NCBI RefSeq assembly: GCF_002159735.1
Contig: NZ_NFJF01000001.1
Location: forward strand, 62,001-126,000
DNA from: Olsenella sp. An270
GTDB taxonomy: Bacteria > Actinomycetota > Coriobacteriia > Coriobacteriales > Atopobiaceae
Reading direction: 5' to 3'
DNA length: 64,000 nucleotides
A program made the translations under genes and the position numbers. How positions within the stretch are numbered: position 1 is the first letter of the stretch; every line of letters starts with the position of its first letter. Positions 25,073 to 35,609 of this stretch are shown piece by piece. Under the pieces are notes generated by a model. The model made no database searches. It worked only from the letters and a program-made list of their open reading frames with translations, and was not told the DNA's origin.

Positions 25073-27853
25073 CTACTCCGCAGCGAAGACCTTGCTCGGG
25101 GTGATGGGCAGGTCGCGCACGTAGCGGCCCGTGGCGTGGGCCACGGCGCTCATGACCGCGGGGGAGGGCGTGTTGATGACGACCTCGCCGATGGACTTGG
25201 CGCCGAAGGGGCCCGTGGGCTCGAAGCTCGGCATGAACTCCACGCGGGGCTCGGGCACGTCCATGCGGGTGGGCAGCTTGTAGGTCATGAGGCTGCCGGT
25301 GCGCAGGTTGCCGCGCTCGTCGCGGAGCACGTCCTCGGTGAGCGCCATGCCGATGCCCTGGGCGATGCCGCCCTCGGCCTGCACGCGCGCGAGCGCCGGG
25401 TTGATGACGGTGCCGCAGTCCACGACGGCCGCGTAGTCGGTGACCGTGACCTTGCCCGTGGCCTTGTCGACCTCGACCTCGGCGACGCCGGCCATGTAGG
25501 GCGGCGGCGAGGTGGGCTGGGCGTTGGTGCCGTGGCCCTCGAGCATGCCGGGGTGCAGGCCAAAGCCGATGAGCTTGTTGGCCAGCGCGGCCACGGTCAT
25601 CTCCTGATCGCCGCAGCGCACGCTCTCGCCGTCAAACTCCACGTCCTTCTCGTCCGCGCCGAAGACGCGCGCCGCCTGCTCGCGGATCTGCCGGATGAGG
25701 TCCTCGGCCGCGCGCACGACGGCGCCGCCGGTGGTGTAGGTGCCCGACGACGCGTAGGCGCCGGTGTCGAAGGGGGAGGTGTCGGTGTCCACGCCCTTGG
25801 TGACGATGCGGTCCACGTCGCACCCCAGCGCCTCGGCGGCCATCTGGGCGAGGATGGTGTCCGCGCCGGTGCCCACGTCGGTGGCGCCGATGGAGAGCAC
25901 GTAGAAGCCGTCGTCCTCGAGGCGGATGTCCACGTTGGCGATGTCCACCATCGCGATGCCGGAGCCCTGCATCGTGAGGGCCACGCCCAGGCCGCGCACG
26001 CGGTCGCCGAGGTCCTCGCGAAGCGGTCGGTCGCGCCAGCCCGCCATGTCCATCGCGCGCGTGAGGCACTCGTCGAGGCGGCAGCTGTAGAGGTGCTCGT
26101 CGTTCAGCTGCCAGAGGGTCTCGCCGGGACCCACGAGGTTCTTGAGGCGCAGCTCGCACGGGTCCATGCCCAGCTCGTCGGCCATCTCGTTGACGGCGGA
26201 CTCCACGGCGAAGCAGCCCTGCGTCGCGCCGTAGCCGCGGTAGGCGCCGCCCGGGGTGGTGTTGGTGTAGGCCACGTCGTAGGAGAAGCGGCTGGCCGCG
26301 ACGTGGTTGTAGATCGGCAGCGCCTTGCCGCCTACGAGCGTGACCGTGGTCGTGCCGTGGTAGCCGTAGGCGCCGGCGTTGGAGAGGGCGTAGAGGTCGA
26401 TGGCGCAGATCGTGCCGTCGCGCCGGGCGCCCATGCGGACCTTGAGGACCATCTCGTGGCGCGTGTTGGAGCAGCTCATGGTCTCCTCGCGCGTGTAGGT
26501 GCACACGCATGGGCGGCCGGTCCTCATCGCGGCGAACGCGGCGAAGGGCTCGTTGCAGCCGCTCTGCTTGGCGCCAAAGCCGCCGCCCACGCGCGGCTTG
26601 ATGACGCGCACCTGGCGCTTGGGGATCCCCAGGGCGTTGGCCACCTGGCGGCGGATGTGGAAGGGCACCTGCGTGGAGCTCACCACGGTCACGCGGCCAA
26701 AGGCGTCGGTGTAGGCGAAGGAGCGGAACGTCTCCATCATGGACTGCTGCGTGGCCTGCGTGCGGTAGGTGCGCTCGATCACGACGTCGGCGTCGGCGAA
26801 GGCGGCGTCCAGGTCGCCGTGGACGCGCTCGCCGTGCGCCACGAGGTTGCGTCGCGGGTCGCCGGACTTGTCGCCGCCGGGCGCCCAGTCGTCCTCGTCG
26901 TGGATGACGGTGGCGTTGTCCAGCGCCTCCTCGACGTCCAGCACGGCGGGGAGCTGCTCGTAGGTGACCTTCACGGCACGCACGCCGGCGGCCGCGGCGG
27001 CCTCGGTCTCGGCCACGACCATGGCCACCTCGTCGCCCACGTAGCGCACGTGGCGGTCGAGAAGGACCGTGTCGTAGGGGCTCGGCTCGGGGAAGGACTG
27101 GCCGGCAAGCGTGAAGCGGTGGTGCGGCACGTCGTCCGGGCCAAAGACCGCCACGACGCCGGGGACCTCGAGCGCGCGGCTCTTGTCGACGTCCAGGACC
27201 CGTGCGTTGGCGTATCGGCTGCGCACGAGCTTCACCACGAGGGCTCCCTCGGGCGCGAGGTCGGCCGTGTAGACGGGCGCGCCGGCGAGAAGGGCGCCGG
27301 AGTCCTTCTTCGCCACGGGGCGCGCGATCTGGGCGTGGCTCTCGCCCGACTCGGTGGTCGGGTCAGCGGGCACCTCGCGCGGCGGCAGCTCGCCGCCGTT
27401 TGCGTGGCGGGCGAGGAAGCGGCGGATCGCGCGCATCTGGCTCGCGTAGCCGGAGCAGCGGCAGAGGTTGCCGGAGAGGTAGCGGCGCACGGTCTCGTCG
27501 TCGGCGTCCGCGTGGGCGGCGTCGAGCGCGAGCACGGCCATCTCGAGGCCCGGCGCGCAGAAGCCGCACTGCTCGGCGCCCTCCTCGGCGAGGCACTGGG
27601 CGAGCAGCTCGCGGCGGCCGTCGCGCATGCCCTCGAGCGTGGTGACCTCGCGGCCGTCCACGCGTGCCATGAGCACGGAGCACGAGAGCACGGGCTCGCC
27701 GTCCAGAAGCACGGTGCACAGACCGCAGTTGGAGGTCTCGCACGCGCACTTGACGGACTTGTAGCCGTGGGCGCGGCAGAAGTCGAAGAGCGTCATGTCT
27801 GCCCGGACGTCCTCGGTGAGCGTCGCGCCGTTCAGGGTGAGGGTGATCTGCAT
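25073..27853 (-). CDS. Molybdenum hydroxylase, fused [2Fe-2S] and molybdopterin-binding subunits
   Basis: A 926-residue xanthine-oxidase-family protein. Residues 1-60 are a plant-type ferredoxin domain (C38, C43, C46, C58). Residues 80-140 hold the second cluster domain (C96, C99, C131, C133). From about 180 onward is the molybdopterin part, with the segments VGGGFGAKQ and GGAYRGYGATQG and the probable active-site Glu near 890 in GAKSIGEVV. It hydroxylates purines, nicotinate or similar heterocycles, with electrons passing to the FAD subunit upstream. Joining the two small cluster domains to the large subunit in one chain is less usual for bacteria, where they are often separate. ATG 27853 fits the ferredoxin-domain N-terminus MQITLTLNG; a frame to 28006 runs into the FAD gene. 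Confidence 0.88.
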   Translation of the reverse strand: MQITLTLNGATLTEDVRADMTLFDFCRAHGYKSVKCACETSNCGLCTVLLDGEPVLSCSVLMARVDGREVTTLEGMRDGRRELLAQCLAEEGAEQCGFCAPGLEMAVLALDAAHADADDETVRRYLSGNLCRCSGYASQMRAIRRFLARHANGGELPPREVPADPTTESGESHAQIARPVAKKDSGALLAGAPVYTADLAPEGALVVKLVRSRYANARVLDVDKSRALEVPGVVAVFGPDDVPHHRFTLAGQSFPEPSPYDTVLLDRHVRYVGDEVAMVVAETEAAAAAGVRAVKVTYEQLPAVLDVEEALDNATVIHDEDDWAPGGDKSGDPRRNLVAHGERVHGDLDAAFADADVVIERTYRTQATQQSMMETFRSFAYTDAFGRVTVVSSTQVPFHIRRQVANALGIPKRQVRVIKPRVGGGFGAKQSGCNEPFAAFAAMRTGRPCVCTYTREETMSCSNTRHEMVLKVRMGARRDGTICAIDLYALSNAGAYGYHGTTTVTLVGGKALPIYNHVAASRFSYDVAYTNTTPGGAYRGYGATQGCFAVESAVNEMADELGMDPCELRLKNLVGPGETLWQLNDEHLYSCRLDECLTRAMDMAGWRDRPLREDLGDRVRGLGVALTMQGSGIAMVDIANVDIRLEDDGFYVLSIGATDVGTGADTILAQMAAEALGCDVDRIVTKGVDTDTSPFDTGAYASSGTYTTGGAVVRAAEDLIRQIREQAARVFGADEKDVEFDGESVRCGDQEMTVAALANKLIGFGLHPGMLEGHGTNAQPTSPPPYMAGVAEVEVDKATGKVTVTDYAAVVDCGTVINPALARVQAEGGIAQGIGMALTEDVLRDERGNLRTGSLMTYKLPTRMDVPEPRVEFMPSFEPTGPFGAKSIGEVVINTPSPAVMSAVAHATGRYVRDLPITPSKVFAAE

Positions 27854-27857
27854 GGCT

Positions 27858-28670
27858 CTAGGCCTCCTTGTCGGCGCGGGGCTTGGCGGCGGCGCGCTCC
27901 ACGGCGCGGCGGACGAGGGCGGGGGCCACGGCGCGGCGCCACGCGGCGGTCCCGCGCAGGTCGTCGCCAAAGTCCAGGCTCTCGGCGAGCTCGCAGACGG
28001 CGTCAAGCTCGGCGGGGGAGAAGTCGGCGCGCAGCGGGATGCGCTCGCCGCCGGTGATCAGCGTCGCCTTCTTGGGGCGCGCGCCCACGGTGACGTGCCA
28101 CGACCCCTGCCAGCAGGCCGCCGCCGCGTTGAGCGCCGAGAAGTCGGTCGCGGCGTTGCGCACGGACTCGAAGGCGGCGCGATAGCGGTGCTTGCGCACG
28201 ATGACGTGCGTGAGGATGTCGTTTCTCGCCCCGCGCTCGACGAACGGGATGATCGGGCACGTGCCCGCGCCCTCGAGCTCGACCTCGGTGTCGAGCGCGA
28301 GCAGCGCCGTGACGACATCCGAGAAGCCCATGCGCGCGTAGAGCGAGCCGCCCACGGTGGCGAGGTTGCGGAACTGCGTGCCCACGACGTCGCGGACGGC
28401 CTCCGTGAAGACGCCGCAGGTGGAGGCCTGGAAGCGCTCGTGGTTCTCGAGCTGGCCGAGGGTCACCATCGCGCCGATGCGCCACGCGTCCCCGGTCTCC
28501 TCGATCTTGTCGAGCCCGCAGCGCGAGAGGTCGATCCCCAGTGGCGAGGTGCGGTCCGCGAGGCGCAGCCACATCATGCCGCCGATGACCGTGGCCTGGC
28601 GGTTCTCCTGCAGGAGCTCGTAGGCCTGGCGCGTCGTGGCGGGGCGGACGTACTTCTCGAAGGTGAGCAC
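27858..28670 (-). CDS. Molybdenum hydroxylase FAD-binding subunit
   Basis: A 270-residue protein of the CO dehydrogenase flavoprotein family (FAD_binding_5 plus C-terminal CO_deh_flav_C). The N-terminal half has TVIGGMMWLRLADR and the FAD-contact segment NLATVGGSLYARM. It lies 4 bases upstream of the fused Fe-S/Mo subunit, so the two make one enzyme. The GTG start at 28670 has AAGGAGG 6 bases upstream; a longer frame to 28703 would put that site inside the gene. No XdhC-type cofactor-insertion gene is in the window. Confidence 0.87.
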   Translation of the reverse strand: MLTFEKYVRPATTRQAYELLQENRQATVIGGMMWLRLADRTSPLGIDLSRCGLDKIEETGDAWRIGAMVTLGQLENHERFQASTCGVFTEAVRDVVGTQFRNLATVGGSLYARMGFSDVVTALLALDTEVELEGAGTCPIIPFVERGARNDILTHVIVRKHRYRAAFESVRNAATDFSALNAAAACWQGSWHVTVGARPKKATLITGGERIPLRADFSPAELDAVCELAESLDFGDDLRGTAAWRRAVAPALVRRAVERAAAKPRADKEA

Positions 28671-28774
28671 GTGTCCTCCTTGTTTTTCTCGGTGATGGGA
28701 CAAGGATAGCGCAGGTGGCGGACGTCTCCGGGCTCGCCGTTGTACATTCGCTGCTATAACGCCGCGGCGGCGCG

Positions 28775-29000
28775 ATTCTAGAAATCGTGGGCCTTGTCAT
28801 GGGGGCGTCTAGGAAATCGAGGGCTTGTCCGCCGAGGTCGCGCCGAAGCCATGCAAAACCCGCCTTTTGACGGTCCGTGCGGGACAAGGGGGCGTATTTC
28901 TAGAGTCGCTCGGGACAAGGGCCCCGATTCTCGGAGTCACTCGGGACAAGGTCCCGGATTCTTAGAAGCCCTCGTGACAACCGCGCCGAATCCTGGAATC
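28775..29000. repeat. 31-bp-period repeat array, copy 2 (2 reverse + 4 forward units)
   Basis: Forward GACAAG boxes start at 28883, 28914, 28945 and 28976, exactly 31 bp apart, each followed by an ATTCTTAGAA-like box. Reverse CTTGTC boxes are at 28793 and 28824, again 31 bp apart. The centre between the divergent blocks is 53 bases. The array ends 89 bases before the first ECF ATPase gene. The variable bases between boxes differ from unit to unit and from the array at 5429, so this is not recent duplication. Confidence 0.9.
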
Positions 29001-29088
29001 GTGCCGCAGACGGTCGACACGGGTAGAATTGACGACGCCGTGTCAGCTACGACGTCATCGGGAGGTGGGCAGGACGGGCGAGAAGATC

Positions 29089-29898
29089 GTGGAGGCGCGC
29101 GACGTGACCCATGCGTACGCACCGGGCCGGCCCACGCTGCGCGGCGTCTCGCTCGACGTGGCGCCGGGCGAGTTCGTGGCGGTCGTGGGCGAGAACGGCT
29201 CCGGCAAGACCACGCTCGCGCGCCACCTGAACGCCCTCCTCCCCCTGCAGTCCGGCGAGCTCGCCGTCGCGGGCATCGACGCCGGCGACCCCACGCGCGT
29301 CTGGGAGCTGCGCCGCGCCTGCGGCATGGTCTTCCAGACCCCCGAGAACCAGTTCGTCTCCACGCTGGTGGGGGAGGACGTGGCCTTTGGGCCCCGCAAC
29401 TTTGGCGCGGGCGAGAAGGACGCGCGGCTCGCCGCCGTCCGGGCGCTCGCGGACGTGGGACTCGCGGGGTTCGAGCGACGCGACGTCCACACGCTCTCCG
29501 GCGGCCAGCAGCAGCGCGTGGCGCTGGCCGGCGTGCTCGCGAGCGACCCGGACGTGCTCGTGCTCGACGAGGCGACCTCGATGATCGACCCCCAGGGGCG
29601 CGACGAGCTCGTGCGCGCCGTGCTGCGTGCCCGCTCCGAGCGCAGCACGGCGCTCGTGTGGGTCACGCACGACATGGAGCTCGCCGCCCGTGCCGACCGC
29701 GTGGTGGTCATGCGCGCGGGCGCCGTCGCCGCCGCGGGCGTGCCGGCCGAGGTCCTGTCCGACCGCGCGCTGCTCGAGTCGGCGGGCCTGGAGCCCCCGC
29801 TCGCGACGCGCGTCTGGGAGGGGCTCGTCCGTCGCGGCGCCGCCTGCGGCCCTGCGCCGGTCACGGTGGAGGGGCTGGTGAGCGCCCTGTGCGACTGA
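29089..29898 (+). CDS. ecfA1: ECF transporter ATPase, EcfA1 type
   Basis: A 269-residue ATPase (Walker A GENGSGKTT, Q-loop region MVFQTPENQFVST, signature LSGGQQQRV, Walker B VLVLDEATSMID, H-loop VWVTHDMELAARA). The segment P-E-N-Q in the Q-loop is typical of energy-coupling-factor ATPases. The start is uncertain: GTG 29089 matches the usual N-terminus (VEARDVTHAY), and GTG 29065 is an alternative directly adjoining GGGAGG. It opens a four-gene operon with overlapping ends that supplies a complete vitamin-type importer. Confidence 0.88.
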   Translation: MEARDVTHAYAPGRPTLRGVSLDVAPGEFVAVVGENGSGKTTLARHLNALLPLQSGELAVAGIDAGDPTRVWELRRACGMVFQTPENQFVSTLVGEDVAFGPRNFGAGEKDARLAAVRALADVGLAGFERRDVHTLSGGQQQRVALAGVLASDPDVLVLDEATSMIDPQGRDELVRAVLRARSERSTALVWVTHDMELAARADRVVVMRAGAVAAAGVPAEVLSDRALLESAGLEPPLATRVWEGLVRRGAACGPAPVTVEGLVSALCD

Positions 29899-30698
29899 CG
29901 GTCGAGCATATGAGCCTCTCCTACGAGGGGCCGGCGGGCGAGCGGGTCACGGCGCTCGCCGACGTGTCCCTCGCGCTCTCGGGCGGCGTCTGCGGCCTCA
30001 TGGGGAGGACGGGGTCCGGCAAGACGACCCTGCTCGAGGTCATGGCCGGCGCGACGCGCCCCGACTCGGGCCGCGTGCGCATGGAGGGCGCGGGCGGGGT
30101 CGGGCTCGTGTTCCAGATGCCCGAGCGGCAGTTCTTCGAGCGCACGGTCGAGCGCGAGATTACCTTCGGCCTGCTCGCGCGCGGCGTCGCCGCCGACGAG
30201 GCACACGAGCGGGCGGCGCGGGCGCTCGCGCTCATGGGGCTTACCCTGGACGAGCTGGGCGCGCGCTCGCCCTTCTCGCTCTCCGGAGGCCAGCAGCGGC
30301 GCGTCGCGATCGCCTCCGTGCTCGCGCTGCGCCCGGGGCTGCTCCTGCTCGACGAGCCGACCGCCGGGCTCGACCCGCGCGCCCGCCGCGCCTGCCTCGA
30401 CGCCGTGCGCGCCGCAGCGGAGGACGGCGCCACCGTGGTCGTTGCCAGCCATGACGCCAACGCGCTCGCCGAGGTCGCCGACCGCCTCGTCGTGCTCGAG
30501 GACGGCGGCGTCACCCTCGACGGCCCCGCGCGCGACCTTCTCGCCGACGCGCCCCTCATGCGCGACCACGGCCTGGAGCCCGCCTGCGCCGCCCGCGCCG
30601 CGCTCGCCCTGCGCCGCGCCGGCCTCGCCGTCGCGGGCGCCCCGCTCACGGCCGAGGAGCTGGCCGACGCGATCGCGCGGGGGAGGGGGTCGGCATGA
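29889..30698 (+). CDS. ecfA2: ECF transporter ATPase, EcfA2 type
   Basis: A 269-residue ATPase with Walker A GRTGSGKTT, Q-loop VFQMPERQFFERTV, signature LSGGQQRRV, Walker B LLLLDEPTAGLDP and switch histidine VASHDANALAEV. P-E-R-Q in the Q-loop is the A2-type variant that partners P-E-N-Q in A1. It overlaps the preceding gene by 10 bases and the next by 4. The GTG start gives the usual N-terminus; ATG 29910 is the next option. Confidence 0.88.
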   Translation: MRLTVEHMSLSYEGPAGERVTALADVSLALSGGVCGLMGRTGSGKTTLLEVMAGATRPDSGRVRMEGAGGVGLVFQMPERQFFERTVEREITFGLLARGVAADEAHERAARALALMGLTLDELGARSPFSLSGGQQRRVAIASVLALRPGLLLLDEPTAGLDPRARRACLDAVRAAAEDGATVVVASHDANALAEVADRLVVLEDGGVTLDGPARDLLADAPLMRDHGLEPACAARAALALRRAGLAVAGAPLTAEELADAIARGRGSA

Positions 30699-31417
30699 GG
30701 TCCTCGGTCGGATACGTGTGGGTCGACTCCCCGCTGCACCGCGCCCCCGCAGCGGCCAAGCTCGTGGGGCTCCTCGTCGCGGTCGCCCTCGTCGTGCTCG
30801 CGTCCTCGCCGGTCGAGCTCGCGCTCGCGGCCTTCGGCGTCGCCGCGCTCGTCGCCGCATCGCGCGTGGGCTGGCGCGCGGCGCTCCGCTCCCTCTGGGG
30901 GCTCCGCTGGTTTCTGCTCGTCGTGCTCTGCATGAACGCGCTGTTCTTCTCGGCCTCTGACCCGCTGCTCTCGCTCGGGCCCGTGCGCCTCACCCTCGCC
31001 GGCGCCGCCCAGGGAGCCCGCATCGTCGCCCGCACGGCGCTCGTGGTGGTGCTCGGCACGCTGCTCACCGCGACCACGCGGCCCCAGCAGCTCACCTCCG
31101 GCGTCCGCGACCTCCTGCGCCCGCTCGCGCGCCTCGGCGTTCCCACCGAGGCCGCGGCGCTGGCGGTGGGGGTCACGGTGCAGTTCGTCCCGACGCTGCT
31201 GCGGGAGAGCCGCCAGCTCATGCGGGCCCAGGCCCTGCGTTGTGGCCCGGCCTCCTCGGGTGGTATTATGCGACGCGCCGTCAGCTATGTGCGACTGCTC
31301 GTCCCCGTGTTCGTGTCCGCGTTCCGGCGCGCCGACGAGCTGTCCGTCGCGATGGAGGCGCGCGGGTACCGCATCGACGGCCGTCCCGGGCGCCCCGGAG
31401 GGGAGAACCGTCCATGA
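30695..31417 (+). CDS. ecfT: ECF transporter T component
   Basis: A 240-residue membrane protein of the CbiQ/EcfT family with about five helices and the coupling motif AMEARGYR near residue 225, which contacts the ATPases. A first coupling-type segment may lie in the cytoplasmic region around residues 175-195 (RESRQLMRAQALR). It links the two ATPases to the S component. It overlaps both neighbours by 4 bases. Confidence 0.9.
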   Translation: MRSSVGYVWVDSPLHRAPAAAKLVGLLVAVALVVLASSPVELALAAFGVAALVAASRVGWRAALRSLWGLRWFLLVVLCMNALFFSASDPLLSLGPVRLTLAGAAQGARIVARTALVVVLGTLLTATTRPQQLTSGVRDLLRPLARLGVPTEAAALAVGVTVQFVPTLLRESRQLMRAQALRCGPASSGGIMRRAVSYVRLLVPVFVSAFRRADELSVAMEARGYRIDGRPGRPGGENRP

Positions 31418-31950
31418 GCTCCGTCAAGAGGGTCGTCGTCGCCGCGGTCTGCGCCGCGCTGGGCATCGTTCTGCCGATGGCGTTCCACGCCGTCCCCGGC
31501 GCCGGAAACGCCTGGCTGCCCATGCACCTGCCCGTCATGATCTGCGGTCTCGTGGCCGGTCCCGCCGCCGGAGCCGCCACGGGTCTTCTCGCCCCCGTGC
31601 TCTCGAGCCTGCTCACCGGCATGCCCGCCGCGCCCATGCTGCCGTCGATGACCTGCGAGCTCGTCGTCTACGGACTGGTGTCGGGCCTGCTCTCCTCGCG
31701 CGTCCGCACGGGGCGCCTGACGCTCGACCTCTACGTCTCGCTCGTCGGGGCCATGGTCTGCGGCCGCGTCGTGGGCGGGCTGCTGCAGGCGCTGATCTTC
31801 TCGGCGGGCTCCTACTCCCTGGCGGCATGGGCCGCGGGCTACCTGCTGACCGGCCTGCCGGGCATCGTGCTGCAGCTCGCCGTCGTGGTGCCGGTCGCCG
31901 TCGCGCTGGAGCGCGCCGGGCTGGTGGAGCCCCGCTACCCGCAGCGCTAG
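31414..31950 (+). CDS. ECF transporter S component, substrate unknown
   Basis: A 178-residue protein with six hydrophobic segments. It has the layout of substrate-capture components: a first helix with Ala-rich A-x-x-x-A spacing (VVVAAVCAALGIVLPMAFH), then MHLPVMICGLVAGPAAG and TGMPAAPMLPSMTCELVVYG. The latter two resemble the ECF_trnsprt (DUF3816) family. The vitamin cannot be assigned because no riboswitch or biosynthesis gene is adjacent. ATG 31414 overlaps the ecfT stop (ATGA). Confidence 0.85.
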   Translation: MSSVKRVVVAAVCAALGIVLPMAFHAVPGAGNAWLPMHLPVMICGLVAGPAAGAATGLLAPVLSSLLTGMPAAPMLPSMTCELVVYGLVSGLLSSRVRTGRLTLDLYVSLVGAMVCGRVVGGLLQALIFSAGSYSLAAWAAGYLLTGLPGIVLQLAVVVPVAVALERAGLVEPRYPQR

Positions 31951-31981
31951 TCCTTCTCGCCCTCCTTCGTCCGCCCCGCGC

Positions 31982-32031
31982 GAGGGTATGAAATAGCGCA
32001 CACAACCTAAACCAGAAGTGCACATACCCTC
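31982..32031. repeat. Inverted repeat downstream of the ECF operon
   Basis: GAGGGTATG (31982-31990) and CATACCCTC (32023-32031) flank a 32-base AT-richer loop with GCGCACACAACC. The loop partly resembles the centre of element C (GTGCACACAACC near 20190). It may terminate the ECF operon or be a decayed repeat. Confidence 0.55.
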
Positions 32032-32070
32032 TCGGCGCGGCCGTCTGGGCGGGCCGGGTGGCGCCCCCCG

Positions 32071-32076
32071 TATAAT
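32071..32076 (+). promoter_or_regulatory. -10 box of the NagZ-like gene
   Basis: A perfect TATAAT 33 bases before ATG 32109. No convincing -35 box lies 16-18 bases upstream. Confidence 0.55.
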
Positions 32077-32108
32077 GGGGTGCCGACAAGAACGACGAAA
32101 GGCGTGAC

Positions 32109-33344
32109 ATGCCCGACCTTCGCCCCATCACCCGCCGCCAGGCCCTCGCCGCCGGGGGCACGCTGCTCGCCGCGACGCTCGCCGGGTGCTCCGGCATCCC
32201 GGGCTCCGTCCCCGAGGAGGAGCGCGGGACCGTGAGCGACCGCCCCGCGCCGGACGTCGAGGAGGAGCCCGCCGCCCCCGAGGACCCGCTCGAGGCCGAG
32301 GTCAGCGCCGCGATGGAGAAGCTGACGCTCGAGCAGAAGATCTGGCAGCTCTTCGTCGTGCGCCCCGAGGCCGTCACGGGCGTGGAGGTCCAGACCGCGG
32401 CCGGGGAGGCCACGCGCGCCGCGCTTGCCGAGCGACCGGTCGCCGGCATCTGCTACTTCGCCGCCAACCTGCTCGACGCCGACCAGACGCGCTCGATGCT
32501 CTCCAACACGATGGCGTACGGGCGCGAGGTCAACGGCCTGCCGATGTTTCTGTGCGTGGACGAGGAGGGCGGCACGGTCTCGCGCGTGGGCGGCAACCCC
32601 GGCTTTGGCGTGGACAACGTGGGCAACATGTGCGACGTGGGCGCGACCGGCGACACCGCCTACGCCCAGGAGGTCGCCAAGGGCATCGGCACCTATCTCG
32701 ACTACCTCGGCTTCAACGTGGACTTTGCCCCTGACGCCGACATCGCCAACAACCCGGACGGCACGATGGGCCTGCGCTCCTTTGGCGCCACCGCCGACGT
32801 CGTGGCTCCCATGGTGGCGGCCCAGGTGCGCGGCTTCGCCGACGCGGGCATGCTCTGCGCGGCAAAGCACTTCCCGGGGATCGGCGGCGCGCTCGGCGAC
32901 AGCCACGACACCTCGATCTACTCCGAGAAGACCCTCGACGAGATTCGCGCCGAGGAGCTGCGGCCCTTCGAGGCCGCGATCGAGGAGGACGTGCCCTTCG
33001 TCATGGTGGGCCACCTCTCGATGCCCAATGTCACCGGTGACGATGACCCCGCCTCCATCTCGAGCGAGATAGTGACCGACCTCCTGCGCAATGAGCTTGG
33101 CTACGAGGGGATCATCATCACCGACTCGATGGGCATGGGCGCCGCGACGGAGGCCGTGGGCGTGGAGCGCGTCGCGGTGGCGGCGATCTCCGCCGGCGTG
33201 GACATCGTGCTCATGCCGGCCGACCTCGATGCCGCCTACCAGGGCGTGCTCGACGCGGTGACGTCGGGCGAGCTCACCGAGGAGCGCATCGACGAGTCCG
33301 TGCGCCGCATCGTTCGCACCAAGCTGAGCCGCCTGGAGGCGTAG
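32109..33344 (+). CDS. Lipoprotein beta-N-acetylhexosaminidase, NagZ-like (GH3)
   Basis: A 411-residue glycoside hydrolase family 3 enzyme. The N-terminus carries twin arginines (R9-R10, TRRQAL) and a lipobox LAGC with Cys27, so it is probably exported, possibly by Tat, and lipid-anchored. A Glu/Pro-rich linker follows. Catalytic-domain motifs are CVDEEGGTVSR, AAKHFPGIGG, GDSHDT (the His-Asp general acid pair of NagZ enzymes) and the nucleophile Asp in IITDSMGM (near 338). It cleaves terminal N-acetylglucosamine, probably from cell-wall fragments. Its surface location resembles Gram-positive NagZ and differs from the cytosolic enterobacterial form. Confidence 0.88.
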   Translation: MPDLRPITRRQALAAGGTLLAATLAGCSGIPGSVPEEERGTVSDRPAPDVEEEPAAPEDPLEAEVSAAMEKLTLEQKIWQLFVVRPEAVTGVEVQTAAGEATRAALAERPVAGICYFAANLLDADQTRSMLSNTMAYGREVNGLPMFLCVDEEGGTVSRVGGNPGFGVDNVGNMCDVGATGDTAYAQEVAKGIGTYLDYLGFNVDFAPDADIANNPDGTMGLRSFGATADVVAPMVAAQVRGFADAGMLCAAKHFPGIGGALGDSHDTSIYSEKTLDEIRAEELRPFEAAIEEDVPFVMVGHLSMPNVTGDDDPASISSEIVTDLLRNELGYEGIIITDSMGMGAATEAVGVERVAVAAISAGVDIVLMPADLDAAYQGVLDAVTSGELTEERIDESVRRIVRTKLSRLEA

Positions 33345-33352
33345 GGGCCGCC

Positions 33353-35263
<1,911 letters not shown>

Positions 35264-35287
35264 GGTGATGACTCCTCCTAGGGGCCC

Positions 35288-35365
35288 GGCGGCAAAGGTC
35301 GTCTGCTCAAACAGTCCTCGCCGCAGAGGGCGCGGCTGCGGAACTCGCGACCGACCTTTGCCGCC
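35288..35365 (-). terminator. Intercistronic 14-bp inverted repeat in the metal-efflux operon
   Basis: GGCGGCAAAGGTCG (35288-35301) and its exact complement (35352-35365) lie between the CxxC protein gene and the ATPase gene; flanking GGGCCC/GGGCC bases extend the pairing with one bulge. The 50-base loop is GC-rich and no T-run follows. It may set lower ATPase than chaperone expression. Confidence 0.55.
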
Positions 35366-35380
35366 AGGCCCGCTGAACTG

Positions 35381-35599
35381 TCAGCGGACGATCTCGCAGT
35401 CGGGCTCGACGCGCGCGGCGAGGGCGACGACGCGGTCGAGCACGTCGTCAAAGCGCTCGTCCGCCGCGGTGAGCGTGAGCTTCTGCGTCAGGAAGTTGAC
35501 GGAGACGGCGTCGACGCCGTCGAGTGCGGCGAGCTCGTCCTGCAGCTTGCGCGCGCAGTTGGCGCAGTCGATCTCGTCGAGCCTGAATGACTTGCGCAT
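35381..35599 (-). CDS. Heavy-metal-associated (HMA) domain protein
   Basis: A 72-residue single HMA domain with the metal-binding pair C12-x-x-C15 in DEIDCANCARKL and the expected beta-alpha-beta pattern. It stands in for the N-terminal domain missing from the adjacent ATPase and probably delivers metal to it. It lies 10 bases downstream of the repressor gene; AAGGAG-like bases precede its ATG. Confidence 0.88.
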   Translation of the reverse strand: MRKSFRLDEIDCANCARKLQDELAALDGVDAVSVNFLTQKLTLTAADERFDDVLDRVVALAARVEPDCEIVR

Positions 35600-35609
35600 G
35601 GGAGTCTCC

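Noticed and set aside
25073-28006. Start of the molybdenum hydroxylase at 28006
   Set aside because: The extension overlaps the FAD subunit gene; the ferredoxin domain begins normally at 27853.
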